Origin: CAZIQY01 sp964541605
GTDB lineage: Bacteria; Desulfobacterota; Syntrophia; Syntrophales; UBA2185
Direction of reading: 5' to 3'
DNA: 64,000 nucleotides
Assembly: GCA_964541605.1 (NCBI GenBank)
Contig: CAZIQY010000001.1
Location: 1-64,000, forward strand
A program made the translations under genes and the position numbers. The notes beneath the pieces are model-generated. The model did not search any database, had not been told where the DNA came from, and was given only the letters and a program-made list of their open reading frames with translations. Positions 44,672 to 53,812 of the stretch are shown in pieces (the stretch's first letter is position 1; each line of letters opens with the position of its first letter).

Positions 44672-44682
44672 CTCACACCCCC

Positions 44683-46326
44683 CTAAATGTAGAGCTTCCT
44701 CAATTGAATCTTGTTGATTTTTCCCACACTGGTCTTGGGAATCGCGTCCACAAGCTGATAACGGTCGGGTACACCGTATTTAGGAATCTTACCCTCTTTG
44801 GCAAATTTTTCCATAAACTTCCGCAGATCTTCCTCGCTGACCTTGTCCCGGTATTCAGGCCTCAGCACAACAATCAGCAACGGTCTCTCTCCCCATTTGT
44901 TGTCGGGAACGCCGATCGCCGCCGCTTCCGACACGGCTTCGTGCTGGCTGATGAGATTCTCAAGTTCGAGGGAGGATATCCATTCCCCGCCTGTCTTGAT
45001 GACATCTTTGGTTCTGTCCGTAATCTGAATGTAGCCTGCCGGGTCTATGCAGGCCACATCCCCTGTATGAAGCCATCCATCCTTCCAGAGGTCTTTGGTT
45101 CTTTCCGGATCCTTAAAATAGTCCTCCGTGAGCCACGGCGCCCTCAGAACAAGCTCACCTGTGGATTCGCCGTTACGCGGCAACTCCTTGCCCGAAGAAT
45201 CCACGACTTTCGCATATACAAGGGGCACCGGAAGCCCCGTCATAATCTGTTTGTCGATCTGTTTGTCCTGGTTCCAATCGAGCATATAGGGCTTCAGGTT
45301 CGCAAGTGAAATGATCGGGCAGGTCTCCGACATCCCGTAGCCGGCATAGATCTGAATCCCCAAATCCGTTGCGGCCTTGGCCAGCCCCTTGGGAAGCCTT
45401 GATCCGCCTATGACGACCTTCCATTTGGTTAAATCAAGCTTCTTCACCACAGGACTGCTGACCAGCATATGGATAATCGTCGGCACACAGTGTGAAAAAG
45501 TCACCTTCTCTGTTAAAATCAGTTTGAGGAGCATTTCTGGCTCGTATTTTCCGGGATAGACTTGTTTTACACCCAGCAGGGTCGCGGCATAGGGAATTCC
45601 CCAGGCATGGACATGGAACATGGGGGTAATCGGCATATACACGTCATTTGAACGAAACCGGCCCGGCGATTCATAGGTGCTTATCCCGATGAGCCCGCTG
45701 ATGGTGTGCAGGACAAGCTGTCTATGCGAGAAGGAAACGCCCTTGGGAAGCCCCGTCGTCCCCGTTGTGTAAAATGTCGTCGCTCTCGTGTTTTCATCCA
45801 GGTCAGGGAAATCATAGGAAGGAGCGGCGCCCTTCAGCATCTCCTCATATTCCATATCAATGTTTATTTTTGTTTCGGGTTTTTTCCCCTCATCTGTGAT
45901 CAGGATGATCTTCTTGACAGTTGTCAGTTTATTCTGAATGGCTTCCAGAAGCGGCAGAAAATCCTCATGTATCAGAACGACATCATCTTCAGCATGGTTC
46001 ATGATATAAAGAATCTGCTCCGGAGATAACCGCCAGTTCTGGGTATGAAGCACCGCCCCTATCATGGGAACGGCAAAAAAACATTCCAGATAGCGATGGC
46101 TGTCATAATCAAAAACGCAGACCGTATTCCCCTTTTTTACCCCGAGCAATTTGAGAGCATTGGCCAATCTGTGGACCCGTTCGTTGAATGCCCGGTACGT
46201 CAGACGGACTTTATCCCTGTATACAATCTGCTGATCAGGAGCAAAAAACAGCGGCGTCTCAAGGATGTGTTTGATAAGAAGTTGATACTGATAAGCTTCT
46301 CCCGGCCGATAAACCTTTTTTGCCAT
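44683..46326 (-). CDS. Fatty-acid/acyl-CoA ligase (medium- or long-chain type)
   Basis: A complete 547-aa ANL ligase. A3 is FYTTGTTGLPKGVSFSH, A5 GYGMSETCPIISL, A7 HTGDVACIDPAGYIQI, A8 DRTKDVIKTGGEWISS, and the A10 lysine is in PKTSVGKINKIQLRK. The WNRxxxYHVHAWGIPYA-type region (MFHVHAWGIPYA) resembles medium-chain/dicarboxylate-type ligases of the AlkK group. It is second in a minus-strand operon after 3-hydroxyacyl-CoA dehydrogenase, with 18 bp between. Distinct from FadD at 24044, suggesting a different substrate. Confidence 0.93.
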   Translation of the reverse strand: MAKKVYRPGEAYQYQLLIKHILETPLFFAPDQQIVYRDKVRLTYRAFNERVHRLANALKLLGVKKGNTVCVFDYDSHRYLECFFAVPMIGAVLHTQNWRLSPEQILYIMNHAEDDVVLIHEDFLPLLEAIQNKLTTVKKIILITDEGKKPETKINIDMEYEEMLKGAAPSYDFPDLDENTRATTFYTTGTTGLPKGVSFSHRQLVLHTISGLIGISTYESPGRFRSNDVYMPITPMFHVHAWGIPYAATLLGVKQVYPGKYEPEMLLKLILTEKVTFSHCVPTIIHMLVSSPVVKKLDLTKWKVVIGGSRLPKGLAKAATDLGIQIYAGYGMSETCPIISLANLKPYMLDWNQDKQIDKQIMTGLPVPLVYAKVVDSSGKELPRNGESTGELVLRAPWLTEDYFKDPERTKDLWKDGWLHTGDVACIDPAGYIQITDRTKDVIKTGGEWISSLELENLISQHEAVSEAAAIGVPDNKWGERPLLIVVLRPEYRDKVSEEDLRKFMEKFAKEGKIPKYGVPDRYQLVDAIPKTSVGKINKIQLRKLYI

Positions 46327-46344
46327 ATCGATCCTCCTTATGTT

Positions 46345-47214
46345 CTATACGGATATTTGCTTTTTCGTGTAATCATAAACCCCTTTGCCGCTTTTTCTTC
46401 CATAACGCCCTGCCCTGACCATTTGTTTCAAAAGAGGTGCAGGCCGGTATTTGTCTCCCAGTTCCCCGTGAAGCCCCTCCATGACGTGAAGCAGCGTTTC
46501 ATTCCCCACCAGGTCGGAAAGCGCCAACGGACCAATGGGATGATTACAACCCAGAACCATTCCCTTGTCGATGTCCTCTGCATCGGCAATACCTTCACCC
46601 AGGACATAAAAGGCCTCATTAAGCATGGTGCAAAGGATCCTGTTCACAGCGAAAGCGGGCGCTTCCTTCACCACAATGACTTCTTTTCCGATCCTCTTCC
46701 CCCAGGCTACGGCTGCCTCAAGGGTGTCATCGGATGTTTCCAAGCCTCTGATAATTTCCAGAAGACGCATGACAGGAACGGGATTGAAAAAATGGGTGCC
46801 GATAAAACGGTCCGGCCGTTTCGTGATGGATGCCATCTCGGTAATACTGAGACCTGAGGTGTTGGTAAAATAAAGACAGTGAGGCGTTACAATTTTCTCC
46901 AGTTCCATATATACTTGTTTTTTAACGTCCATCACCTCAATAACCGCCTCAACAACGATATCGGCGCCTTCGGCGGCTTCTTTGAGATCAAGGGTCGGTT
47001 TGATCTTTTCCAGAACAGCAGCCGCTTCTTCACGGGTTTTTTTCGACTTTTCCACATCCCGGCTGAGGTTTTTCCGGATTGTGTTCATCCCCCCATCAGC
47101 GAATCTCTGCTCAATATCTCTCAGGGAAACGTCAAAGCCTGCCTGGGCGCAAACCTGCGCAATGCCGCTTCCCATCAAACCGGACCCCAGCACACAGACC
47201 TTCCGAACCTCCAT
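46345..47214 (-). CDS. hbd: 3-hydroxyacyl-CoA (3-hydroxybutyryl-CoA) dehydrogenase
   Basis: A 289-aa NAD(P)-dependent enzyme oxidising 3-hydroxyacyl-CoA. The N-terminal Rossmann motif is [20 protein letters not shown]; the catalytic histidine lies in [16 protein letters not shown]; the C-terminal domain has [17 protein letters not shown] and [24 protein letters not shown] precedes the ATG. It is the first gene of the operon hbd-ligase-ACAD-FabK-like; no enoyl-CoA hydratase is in this operon or elsewhere in the window. Confidence 0.95.
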   Translation of the reverse strand: MEVRKVCVLGSGLMGSGIAQVCAQAGFDVSLRDIEQRFADGGMNTIRKNLSRDVEKSKKTREEAAAVLEKIKPTLDLKEAAEGADIVVEAVIEVMDVKKQVYMELEKIVTPHCLYFTNTSGLSITEMASITKRPDRFIGTHFFNPVPVMRLLEIIRGLETSDDTLEAAVAWGKRIGKEVIVVKEAPAFAVNRILCTMLNEAFYVLGEGIADAEDIDKGMVLGCNHPIGPLALSDLVGNETLLHVMEGLHGELGDKYRPAPLLKQMVRAGRYGRKSGKGVYDYTKKQISV

Positions 47215-47477
47215 CAGTTACCCCCTTTCCGATCAGTTTTTCTTATCTTTGTTCACATGAATGCATTGAAGGACATCCTCCCTCGCCGAGGAATAATACG
47301 AACCCTGACACCTTTTCGGGACGCAGGCGTCAGGGGAAGAATGGACGTCGAAAAAATAACAGATACATCATATCAAGGTCAAGTATTAATAAACCGCTTT
47401 GAACAAAACATTGAAAAAGGTTTGCCTGAGTCCGAAATATGTGAGACGATCACGTAAGGTTTTTTGAGGGTTCTTCC

Positions 47478-48017
47478 ATGCGTATCATTATTGACGGGTA
47501 TAACATGATCAGGCAATCCGACACCTTGCGCCGCTACGAGAGGTTCAGCCTGGAGGCGGGCCGTAATGCATTGATTCAAAGGATTTCCCTTTATAAAAAA
47601 CACAAAGGACACCGGGTGATCATCGTCTTTGACGGATGGGAGAGCGGGCCGGCAACAGAAGAAAGGGACCGGCAGGAAGGAATAGAGATCATCTATTCGC
47701 GCAGGGGTGAAAAAGCGGACGAGGTCATCAAACGAATGATGGAAAAAAGAGAAGAGGAAATGGTCGTTGTGACTTCGGATCGGAATATTGCCGATTATGT
47801 TCACCATCGAGGGGGAACGGTCGTTTCATCCCAGGAGTTCGATGCCCTTACGGACAGGCTCATCACGGCCATGCCGGAATCATATTGCCGGATCGAACCT
47901 GATTCCAAATATCAGGACAACGACGAAGAAGCCTTGGAGAACAGGAAAAAGAAAGGGCCTTCCAGACGGCTTTCCCGGAAGAAAAAGGCCGCCATGGCGG
48001 CGCTTCGGAAATTATGA
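47478..48017 (+). CDS. NYN-domain (YacP-like) putative RNase
   Basis: A 179-aa protein of the NYN/PIN-like fold: IIIDGYNMI at the N-terminus, VIIVFDGWESG, and VVTSDRNIADYVHHRG provide the conserved acidic residues of the nuclease site. The C-terminal 40 residues are charged and lysine/arginine-rich, as expected for RNA binding. Homologues (YacP/Rae1-like) cleave mRNA or rRNA. It is a lone plus-strand gene between divergent hbd and convergent holA (4-bp gap to the latter). Confidence 0.88.
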   Translation: MRIIIDGYNMIRQSDTLRRYERFSLEAGRNALIQRISLYKKHKGHRVIIVFDGWESGPATEERDRQEGIEIIYSRRGEKADEVIKRMMEKREEEMVVVTSDRNIADYVHHRGGTVVSSQEFDALTDRLITAMPESYCRIEPDSKYQDNDEEALENRKKKGPSRRLSRKKKAAMAALRKL

Positions 48018-48021
48018 TGCA

Positions 48022-49452
48022 TTACGAACAGACTTTGATGACAAAACGCTCCAGCAAGAACATGGGGTTCCCTGCCGTTGATTTCATCGCCAGGTCCATA
48101 TTGACGAGATCTTCCAGATATCCAACAAGGTCATCCTGAGAAAACCGGCATGAGTTTTTCAGGGCATTATAGATGACATATGGGTTCTGCCTGATCAACT
48201 CCCATCCCCCCTCTCTCCTGCCTGCACCGTTCGTCCATGCCCGGATGAAGGGATAAACTTTTTTATGGAACAGGGCATAATCCATTTTCGGATCAAAGAC
48301 ATCAAGCTTTCCCGATCTGATCAGTATCCCGGCATGGAGGAGAAGACGGATTTCTCTTACTATCATGGACAGGATCAACAGCTCGTGGACTCCCTGATCG
48401 GAGAGATCTTTCAAAGCGACAAGGGCGGGGTTCAGGTTCTTCTCGGAAAGGGCATTGGTCAGATCAAAGATCGTTCCCTCTCTTGTTTTACCGACAACCG
48501 CCTCCACATCTTTTTCCTCAATCTTCGCTTGATCACCCGTATAGGTAATCAGTTTTTCGATGGCTTCCACGGAACTGCCGGCAGCAAAACCGGTCTTTTT
48601 ACCGACCGCCACCCAGGCGCCGGAAGTCAGGGTTTTTCCCGCTTTGGTGAGGATTTCCCTCGTCGTTTCCATCAAGGCGTGTCTTTTTCTGTTCTCAACA
48701 TTGGTCTTAGGAAAGTGGAGAACTCTGCCTTTTTCAGAGATGATCTTGAAAATCTTTTTTCTTTTATCCACGGCGCCGGCAGAGAGAATCAGGTGGTTCC
48801 CTTCCGGAAGGCCGCTTTTCATAATATCCAGGAGCCGTTCATCGCTTTCACCGGCCGGTCTTTCCTTTATACCAAGGTTTATACATATTTCGATCATTCC
48901 GGGTAACCAGGCTTCGCGATCACGCCCGACATCTCCCCCCGCCACCTTCTGCCAGTCATTTTCACGAATACTTTTCCAGCCGCCGTTTTTCAGATCTTCA
49001 AGACTCCACCCCGTCAGCCGCAGGACATGCATGAAATCCCTTGCGGCCCTGTCAGGATCACTTTCTTTAAGGTCTCGAATTTTTTTGATCAGTTCCGCTG
49101 AGATGTTCCCGGATTGAAAAATACGGGTATTTCTGAGAACGACGATTTTTTTGCCGGGAATGAGGGGAGGCATTAGAAGGGACTGGCAGAGACCTGCCAT
49201 ATCAACCTGATCCCCGTCCATGTAAAAAAGATTCAGGTCCCTGTCACCGGCAGGGAGAATGAGATCAACAATTTTAGCAAGGGTATCGGCAATGAGAAAC
49301 TCCTCCTCTCCGTACAAGAGATAACAGGAGGAAGTTTTTCCCTTTTTCAAATCAGAGAACACTTCCTTCAGGGAATTCCCCTTGTCCGTCTCGCCTGCCC
49401 CGTAGTCCACCGCCCTGCCTCCTGATGGGGGACGAAAAATTCCCTTCGGCAT
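48022..49452 (-). CDS. holA: DNA polymerase III delta subunit, with an insertion
   Basis: Loads the sliding clamp as part of the clamp loader. The 476-aa chain keeps the HolA pattern (SCYLLYGEEEFLIADTLAKI; VVLRNTRIF; LPEGNHLILSAGAVDKRKKIFKII; EGTIFDLTNALSEKN; LLILSMIVREIRLLLH) but is about 130 residues longer than usual. The excess is a 25-residue N-terminal leader and an insertion at about 125-205 in domain I. The ATG overlaps the stop of the upstream LOG-like gene as TAATG, which supports this start and coupling. Confidence 0.88.
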   Translation of the reverse strand: MPKGIFRPPSGGRAVDYGAGETDKGNSLKEVFSDLKKGKTSSCYLLYGEEEFLIADTLAKIVDLILPAGDRDLNLFYMDGDQVDMAGLCQSLLMPPLIPGKKIVVLRNTRIFQSGNISAELIKKIRDLKESDPDRAARDFMHVLRLTGWSLEDLKNGGWKSIRENDWQKVAGGDVGRDREAWLPGMIEICINLGIKERPAGESDERLLDIMKSGLPEGNHLILSAGAVDKRKKIFKIISEKGRVLHFPKTNVENRKRHALMETTREILTKAGKTLTSGAWVAVGKKTGFAAGSSVEAIEKLITYTGDQAKIEEKDVEAVVGKTREGTIFDLTNALSEKNLNPALVALKDLSDQGVHELLILSMIVREIRLLLHAGILIRSGKLDVFDPKMDYALFHKKVYPFIRAWTNGAGRREGGWELIRQNPYVIYNALKNSCRFSQDDLVGYLEDLVNMDLAMKSTAGNPMFLLERFVIKVCS

Positions 49453-50105
49453 TACACGATGACAAACTTTTTAATATGCCGAACAGCTTCATCGGGATCA
49501 TCGATGATCTGGATGATATCGAGGTCGCCCGCTTCGATCTTATCATGCCGGAACATGGTGTCCTTTATCCAGTCGATGAGACCCTTCCAGTATTCACTTC
49601 CCACCAGGATCACGGGAAAGGGTTTTATCCTTTTTGTCTGGATCAGGGTTAAGGCCTCAAAGAGTTCATCCATTGTCCCGAATCCTCCGGGAAGGATCAC
49701 GTAGGCCACGGCATATTTGACAAACATCACTTTACGGACAAAGAAATATTTGTATTCTATCACGATATTGGCATACGGATTGGGTTTCTGTTCATAAGGA
49801 AGGCGAATGTTCATTCCCACGGACTGGCCGCCGGCTTCCGCTGCCCCTTTATTGGCCGCTTCCATGATTCCGGGACCGCCGCCCGTAATCACGCTGAAAC
49901 CGTTTTCAACCAGCCTCCTGGCAAGAAGCTCCGTTTTATTGTAGTATATGTCACCGGGACGAACCCTCGCGGATCCGAAGATGGTCACGGCCTGTTTCAA
50001 TTTGGAAAGGGCTTCGATACCTTCCACAAACTCGGCCATGATGCGAAAGATCCGCCAGGATTCCTCTATAGATAACGCATCAACCAGGTATTGCTTTTCT
50101 TCCAT
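49452..50105 (-). CDS. LOG-family (TIGR00730) Rossmann-fold protein
   Basis: A 217-aa member of the LOG/lysine-decarboxylase-like family. The signature pair is GGGPGIMEAANKGA (about residues 77-90) and PGGFGTMDELFEALTL (about 140-155). Characterised relatives are nucleotide 5'-monophosphate phosphoribohydrolases that release a base from AMP or cytokinin nucleotides. It ends in a TAATG overlap with holA and begins 46 bp after rpsU, so it is probably in the same transcript. Confidence 0.9.
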   Translation of the reverse strand: MEEKQYLVDALSIEESWRIFRIMAEFVEGIEALSKLKQAVTIFGSARVRPGDIYYNKTELLARRLVENGFSVITGGGPGIMEAANKGAAEAGGQSVGMNIRLPYEQKPNPYANIVIEYKYFFVRKVMFVKYAVAYVILPGGFGTMDELFEALTLIQTKRIKPFPVILVGSEYWKGLIDWIKDTMFRHDKIEAGDLDIIQIIDDPDEAVRHIKKFVIV

Positions 50106-50151
50106 TGGCTAAATCCCAGATGATTTACCTATACATCAGATTGTCATTTCA

Positions 50152-50346
50152 TTATGCGTTGCTTCTGCGACGCTGGACCTTGGCATACCTTCTGCGGGCT
50201 TCGATGGCCTTTCGCTTCTTCCTTACCGAGGGTTTTTCATAGGCCCTGCGTAATTTCAGCTCCTTGAACAACCCGCTTTTAGACAGTTTGTTCTTGAGAA
50301 TTTTCAAGGCTTTCTCTACGTCGTTGTCAAATACTTTTACCTCCAA
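50152..50346 (-). CDS. rpsU: 30S ribosomal protein S21
   Basis: A 64-aa basic ribosomal protein with the S21 pattern EVKVFDNDVEKALKILKNKL and an Arg/Lys-rich tail (YAKVQRRRSNA). The start is TTG at 50346, 7 nt after AAGGAAGG; a longer in-frame reading to GTG 50421 would start inside a terminator hairpin and is rejected. The long leader holds a promoter (50508-50536) and an intrinsic-terminator structure (50393-50442). Confidence 0.93.
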   Translation of the reverse strand: MEVKVFDNDVEKALKILKNKLSKSGLFKELKLRRAYEKPSVRKKRKAIEARRRYAKVQRRRSNA

Positions 50347-50392
50347 AACAATTCCTTCCTTTCTATATTTTTTATTCAATTCATATCGGCGC

Positions 50393-50442
50393 AAAAAAAG
50401 GGCAGTACGGCGAAACGTCACAATCTTTGCCGTAAGCTACCC
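50393..50442 (-). terminator. Terminator/attenuator hairpin in the rpsU leader
   Basis: On the minus strand GGGTAGCTTACGGC pairs with GCCGTACTGCCC (one G-U and a 2-nt bulge), followed at once by seven T. It lies 47 nt upstream of the rpsU start and downstream of a good promoter, so transcripts from that promoter must pass it. Confidence 0.7.
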
Positions 50443-50507
50443 TTCCTGTAAACGATATATTAAACCACGCTCCTTACTTAACGCCTGACGCATTCTGCGA
50501 TGCTCAT

Positions 50508-50536
50508 ATTATATGTTATCTTCACCAGGATCGCAA
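50508..50536 (-). promoter_or_regulatory. rpsU: Promoter of rpsU
   Basis: Minus strand TTGCGA (50531-50536), a 17-bp spacer and a perfect TATAAT (50508-50513), 22 bp downstream of the carB stop. Predicted leader is about 155 nt. Confidence 0.7.
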
Positions 50537-50557
50537 CAAAAAAATACAGGCCTTTTT

Positions 50558-53500
50558 TTACCCGGTATGGGATGAACCACGAATCCCCTTATGATAATTC
50601 TGCAGAGACTTCGCCCTTCCGTGCCCCCTTCTGAAAGCGGCGATCCCCTTTGCTGCCGCCGTAGCTGCCGCTATCGTTGTAATATAAGGGATCTTGTATT
50701 TGATGGCAGCCTTGCGGATGTACGAATCATCGTGTTTGCTCAGCCTGCCGCTCGGTGTATTGATGATGAGATGAATCTCCCTGTTCTTAATGCCGTCAGC
50801 AATATTGGGGCGCCCCTCATGCATCTTATAAATAGGCTCCGTCTCAATGCCATGAGTTGCTAGAAATCTGCAGGTCCCTTCGGTTGCCTTGATCCGGAAC
50901 CCGAGCTTCATAAACTCCCGGGCAACCTCCAGGGCGCCGGGTTTATCTCTATCCGTCGCCGTAATCAAGACAGTGCCCTCTCCCGGAAGCAACTGATTGG
51001 CAGCCTCCTGGGCCTTGTAAAAGGCAAGACCGAATGAATCTGCAAGCCCCAGAACCTCTCCCGTGGAACGCATTTCCGGTCCCAGAACCGGATCAACCTC
51101 CTGAAACATGTTGAAGGGAAAGACAGCCTCTTTCACTCCGAAATGGGAAAATGGTCTTGATATCAGGCCAATATCCGCGAGTTTCCTGCCCAACATGATC
51201 TGGGTTGCAGCACGCGCCATGGATATATTGCAAACCTTTGATACCAGAGGCACAGTACGGGAAGCACGGGGATTGGCCTCAAGAATATAGACCACATCTC
51301 CTGCGATGGCATACTGGATATTCATCAAGCCGATCACTTTAAATTCCACAGCGATCCGGCGGGTGTATTCGCAAATGGTATCGATATGTCGGGGTGATAT
51401 GTTGATGGGGGGAATGACGCAGGCGGAATCCCCGGAGTGAACGCCTGCAAGCTCGATATGTTCCATCACCGTGGGAACAAAAACATCCCTTCCGTCGGAA
51501 ATGGCGTCTGCTTCCACCTCGATGGCGTTCTCCAGAAACTTGTCAATGAGGATGGGGCGTTCAGGCGTCACGCCTACGGCCGCAGCGACATACCGTTTCA
51601 GCATCTCCTCATCATACACCACCTCCATGCCCCTTCCGCCAAGAACATAGGACGGTCTCACCATCAGAGGATAGCCGATCTTTTCCGCAATCTGAATCGC
51701 TTCCCCAAGGGTACTTGCCATGCCTGACTCGGGCATGGGAATACCCAGTTTCTTCATCTTTTGACGAAAACGATCACGATCCTCCGCCAGGTCAATGGTT
51801 TCGGGAGATGTTCCAAGGATTTTGACGCCTGCCCGGGCGAGTTCATTGGCAATATTGAGGGGCGTCTGCCCCCCGAACTGGACGATGACCCCTTCAGGTT
51901 TTTCCTTTTCATAAATACTCAGCACATCCTCCACCGTGAGCGGTTCAAAATAGAGTTTGTCGGATGTATCATAATCTGTGGAAACGGTCTCAGGGTTACA
52001 GTTGATCATGATGGACTCAAACCCTTCATCGCGAATGGCGAATGCGGCGTGCACACAGCAGTAGTCAAACTCAATCCCCTGTCCGATCCGATTCGGACCC
52101 CCGCCCAGGACCATGACCTTTTTTCTGTCACTGACGCTTACACGATCCGGAGCATTATACGTGGAAAAATAGTACGCTGCATTCTCCACACCACTGACGG
52201 GTACAGAATCCCAGGTCTGTCCCATACCCAGAATCAGGCGATGTTTTCGAATGGCCTCCTCCGGAACGCCGAGGATATGAGAAAGATACCGGTCGGAAAA
52301 TCCATCCTTCTTCGCTGCTGACAGGAGATCGTCCGGCAATGTCCGGCCTTTAAATGCCAGTATTTTTTCCTCCAGCGCCACGAGTTCCTTCATCTGCCCG
52401 ATAAACCAGTGCTTGATATAGGTCTTTCTGAAGAGGGCATCAATGGAGGCGCCTTTTCTCAAGGCCTCATACATGACAAACTGTCGCTCACTGGATGGTT
52501 CCGCCAGAAGATCCATCAATTCATCGAGAGTCCGGTCGTGGAAATCCCTGGCAAAGCCAAGCCCGTAATGTCCTTTTTCAAGAGAACGAATCGATTTTTG
52601 AAAAGCTTCCTTGTACGTTTTTCCGATACTCATCACCTCGCCGACGGCGCGCATCTGAGTCCCCAGTTTGTCTTCCACTCCGGGAAATTTTTCAAAATCC
52701 CAGCGGGCGAACTTGACGACCACATAATCCCCCGACGGCGTGTATTTATCAAGGGTCCCCTCACGCCAGTAAGGGATTTCATCCAGTGTCATGCCGGCAG
52801 CCAGCATGGAGGAAATCATGGCAATCGGAAAACCTGTCGCCTTCGACGCGAGGGCGGAAGAACGGGATGTCCTGGGATTGATTTCGATGACCACGACCCT
52901 CCCGTCTTCCGGGTTATGGGCGAACTGGATGTTTGTTCCGCCGATGACCTGAATGGCCTCTACAATATCATAGGAATACTTTTGAAGCCGTCGTTGCAGT
53001 TCCGGATCAATGGTCAGCATGGGAGCGGTGCAGTAAGAGTCCCCTGTGTGAACCCCCATGGTGTCCACATTTTCAATAAAACACACCGTGATCATCCGGT
53101 TTTTTGCATCTCTTACAACCTCAAGCTCCAACTCTTCCCAACCCAGAACGGATTCCTCAACAAGGATCTGGCCTACGAGACTGGCCGATATGCCGCGACT
53201 GGCAACTGTTTTCAGATCTTCCAGATTATAAACGAGACCGCCGCCTGTGCCTCCCATGGTGTAAGCGGGGCGAATCACAACGGGATAACCGAGTTGCGCC
53301 GCAATTCCCTGGGCTTCTTCAACGGTGAAAGCGGGCTCACTTTTGGGCATATCGATCCCAAGCCGGTTCATGGTTTCTTTGAAGGCGATCCTGTCTTCTC
53401 CCCTCTCAATGGCATCCACCTGAACGCCGATGACTTTTACGCCGTATTTATCGAGAATCCCCGCCCGGGCAAGTTCGGAAGTGAGATTGAGCCCCGTCTG

Positions 53501-53776
53501 CCCTCCAAGATTCGGAAGAATGGCATCCGGCCGCTCGTTCTCGATGATCTCAACCATGGCCTGCAGATTGAGGGGTTCAATATAGGTGACATCGGCCATA
53601 CCGGGATCCGTCATAATGGTGGCCGGGTTGGAATTCACAAGCACAATTTCATAACCCAGTTTTCTGAGCGCCTTACAGGCCTGGGTTCCCGAATAATCAA
53701 ACTCACACGCCTGACCGATTACGATCGGGCCGGAGCCGATAATCATCACCTTCTTGATATCATCTCGCCTTGGCAT
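50558..53776 (-). CDS. carB: Carbamoyl-phosphate synthase large subunit
   Basis: A 1072-aa enzyme making carbamoyl phosphate for pyrimidine and arginine synthesis, of standard length. Two homologous ATP-grasp halves (about residues 1-400 and 550-935) each show the GSGPIVIGQACEFDYSGTQACKAL / GGGPNRIGQGIEFDYCCVHAAFA start and EINPRTSRSSALASKATG / EANPRASRTVPLVSKVCN metal sites. An oligomerisation domain lies between and an MGS-like regulatory domain forms the C-terminus (about 940-1072). carA is not adjacent; hisC lies 36 bp upstream. Confidence 0.98.
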   Translation of the reverse strand: MPRRDDIKKVMIIGSGPIVIGQACEFDYSGTQACKALRKLGYEIVLVNSNPATIMTDPGMADVTYIEPLNLQAMVEIIENERPDAILPNLGGQTGLNLTSELARAGILDKYGVKVIGVQVDAIERGEDRIAFKETMNRLGIDMPKSEPAFTVEEAQGIAAQLGYPVVIRPAYTMGGTGGGLVYNLEDLKTVASRGISASLVGQILVEESVLGWEELELEVVRDAKNRMITVCFIENVDTMGVHTGDSYCTAPMLTIDPELQRRLQKYSYDIVEAIQVIGGTNIQFAHNPEDGRVVVIEINPRTSRSSALASKATGFPIAMISSMLAAGMTLDEIPYWREGTLDKYTPSGDYVVVKFARWDFEKFPGVEDKLGTQMRAVGEVMSIGKTYKEAFQKSIRSLEKGHYGLGFARDFHDRTLDELMDLLAEPSSERQFVMYEALRKGASIDALFRKTYIKHWFIGQMKELVALEEKILAFKGRTLPDDLLSAAKKDGFSDRYLSHILGVPEEAIRKHRLILGMGQTWDSVPVSGVENAAYYFSTYNAPDRVSVSDRKKVMVLGGGPNRIGQGIEFDYCCVHAAFAIRDEGFESIMINCNPETVSTDYDTSDKLYFEPLTVEDVLSIYEKEKPEGVIVQFGGQTPLNIANELARAGVKILGTSPETIDLAEDRDRFRQKMKKLGIPMPESGMASTLGEAIQIAEKIGYPLMVRPSYVLGGRGMEVVYDEEMLKRYVAAAVGVTPERPILIDKFLENAIEVEADAISDGRDVFVPTVMEHIELAGVHSGDSACVIPPINISPRHIDTICEYTRRIAVEFKVIGLMNIQYAIAGDVVYILEANPRASRTVPLVSKVCNISMARAATQIMLGRKLADIGLISRPFSHFGVKEAVFPFNMFQEVDPVLGPEMRSTGEVLGLADSFGLAFYKAQEAANQLLPGEGTVLITATDRDKPGALEVAREFMKLGFRIKATEGTCRFLATHGIETEPIYKMHEGRPNIADGIKNREIHLIINTPSGRLSKHDDSYIRKAAIKYKIPYITTIAAATAAAKGIAAFRRGHGRAKSLQNYHKGIRGSSHTG

Positions 53777-53812
53777 CGTTAAAAATGTGTCCTCTCTGAA
53801 GAAGTTTATTCA

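Noticed and set aside
52409..53782. A 457-codon plus-strand open frame opposite carB
   Set aside because: It is antisense to the strongly conserved carB coding sequence and looks like no known family. Similar long antisense frames exist opposite the acyl-CoA dehydrogenase gene at 43529 and around waaA/rpe, and reflect codon bias.
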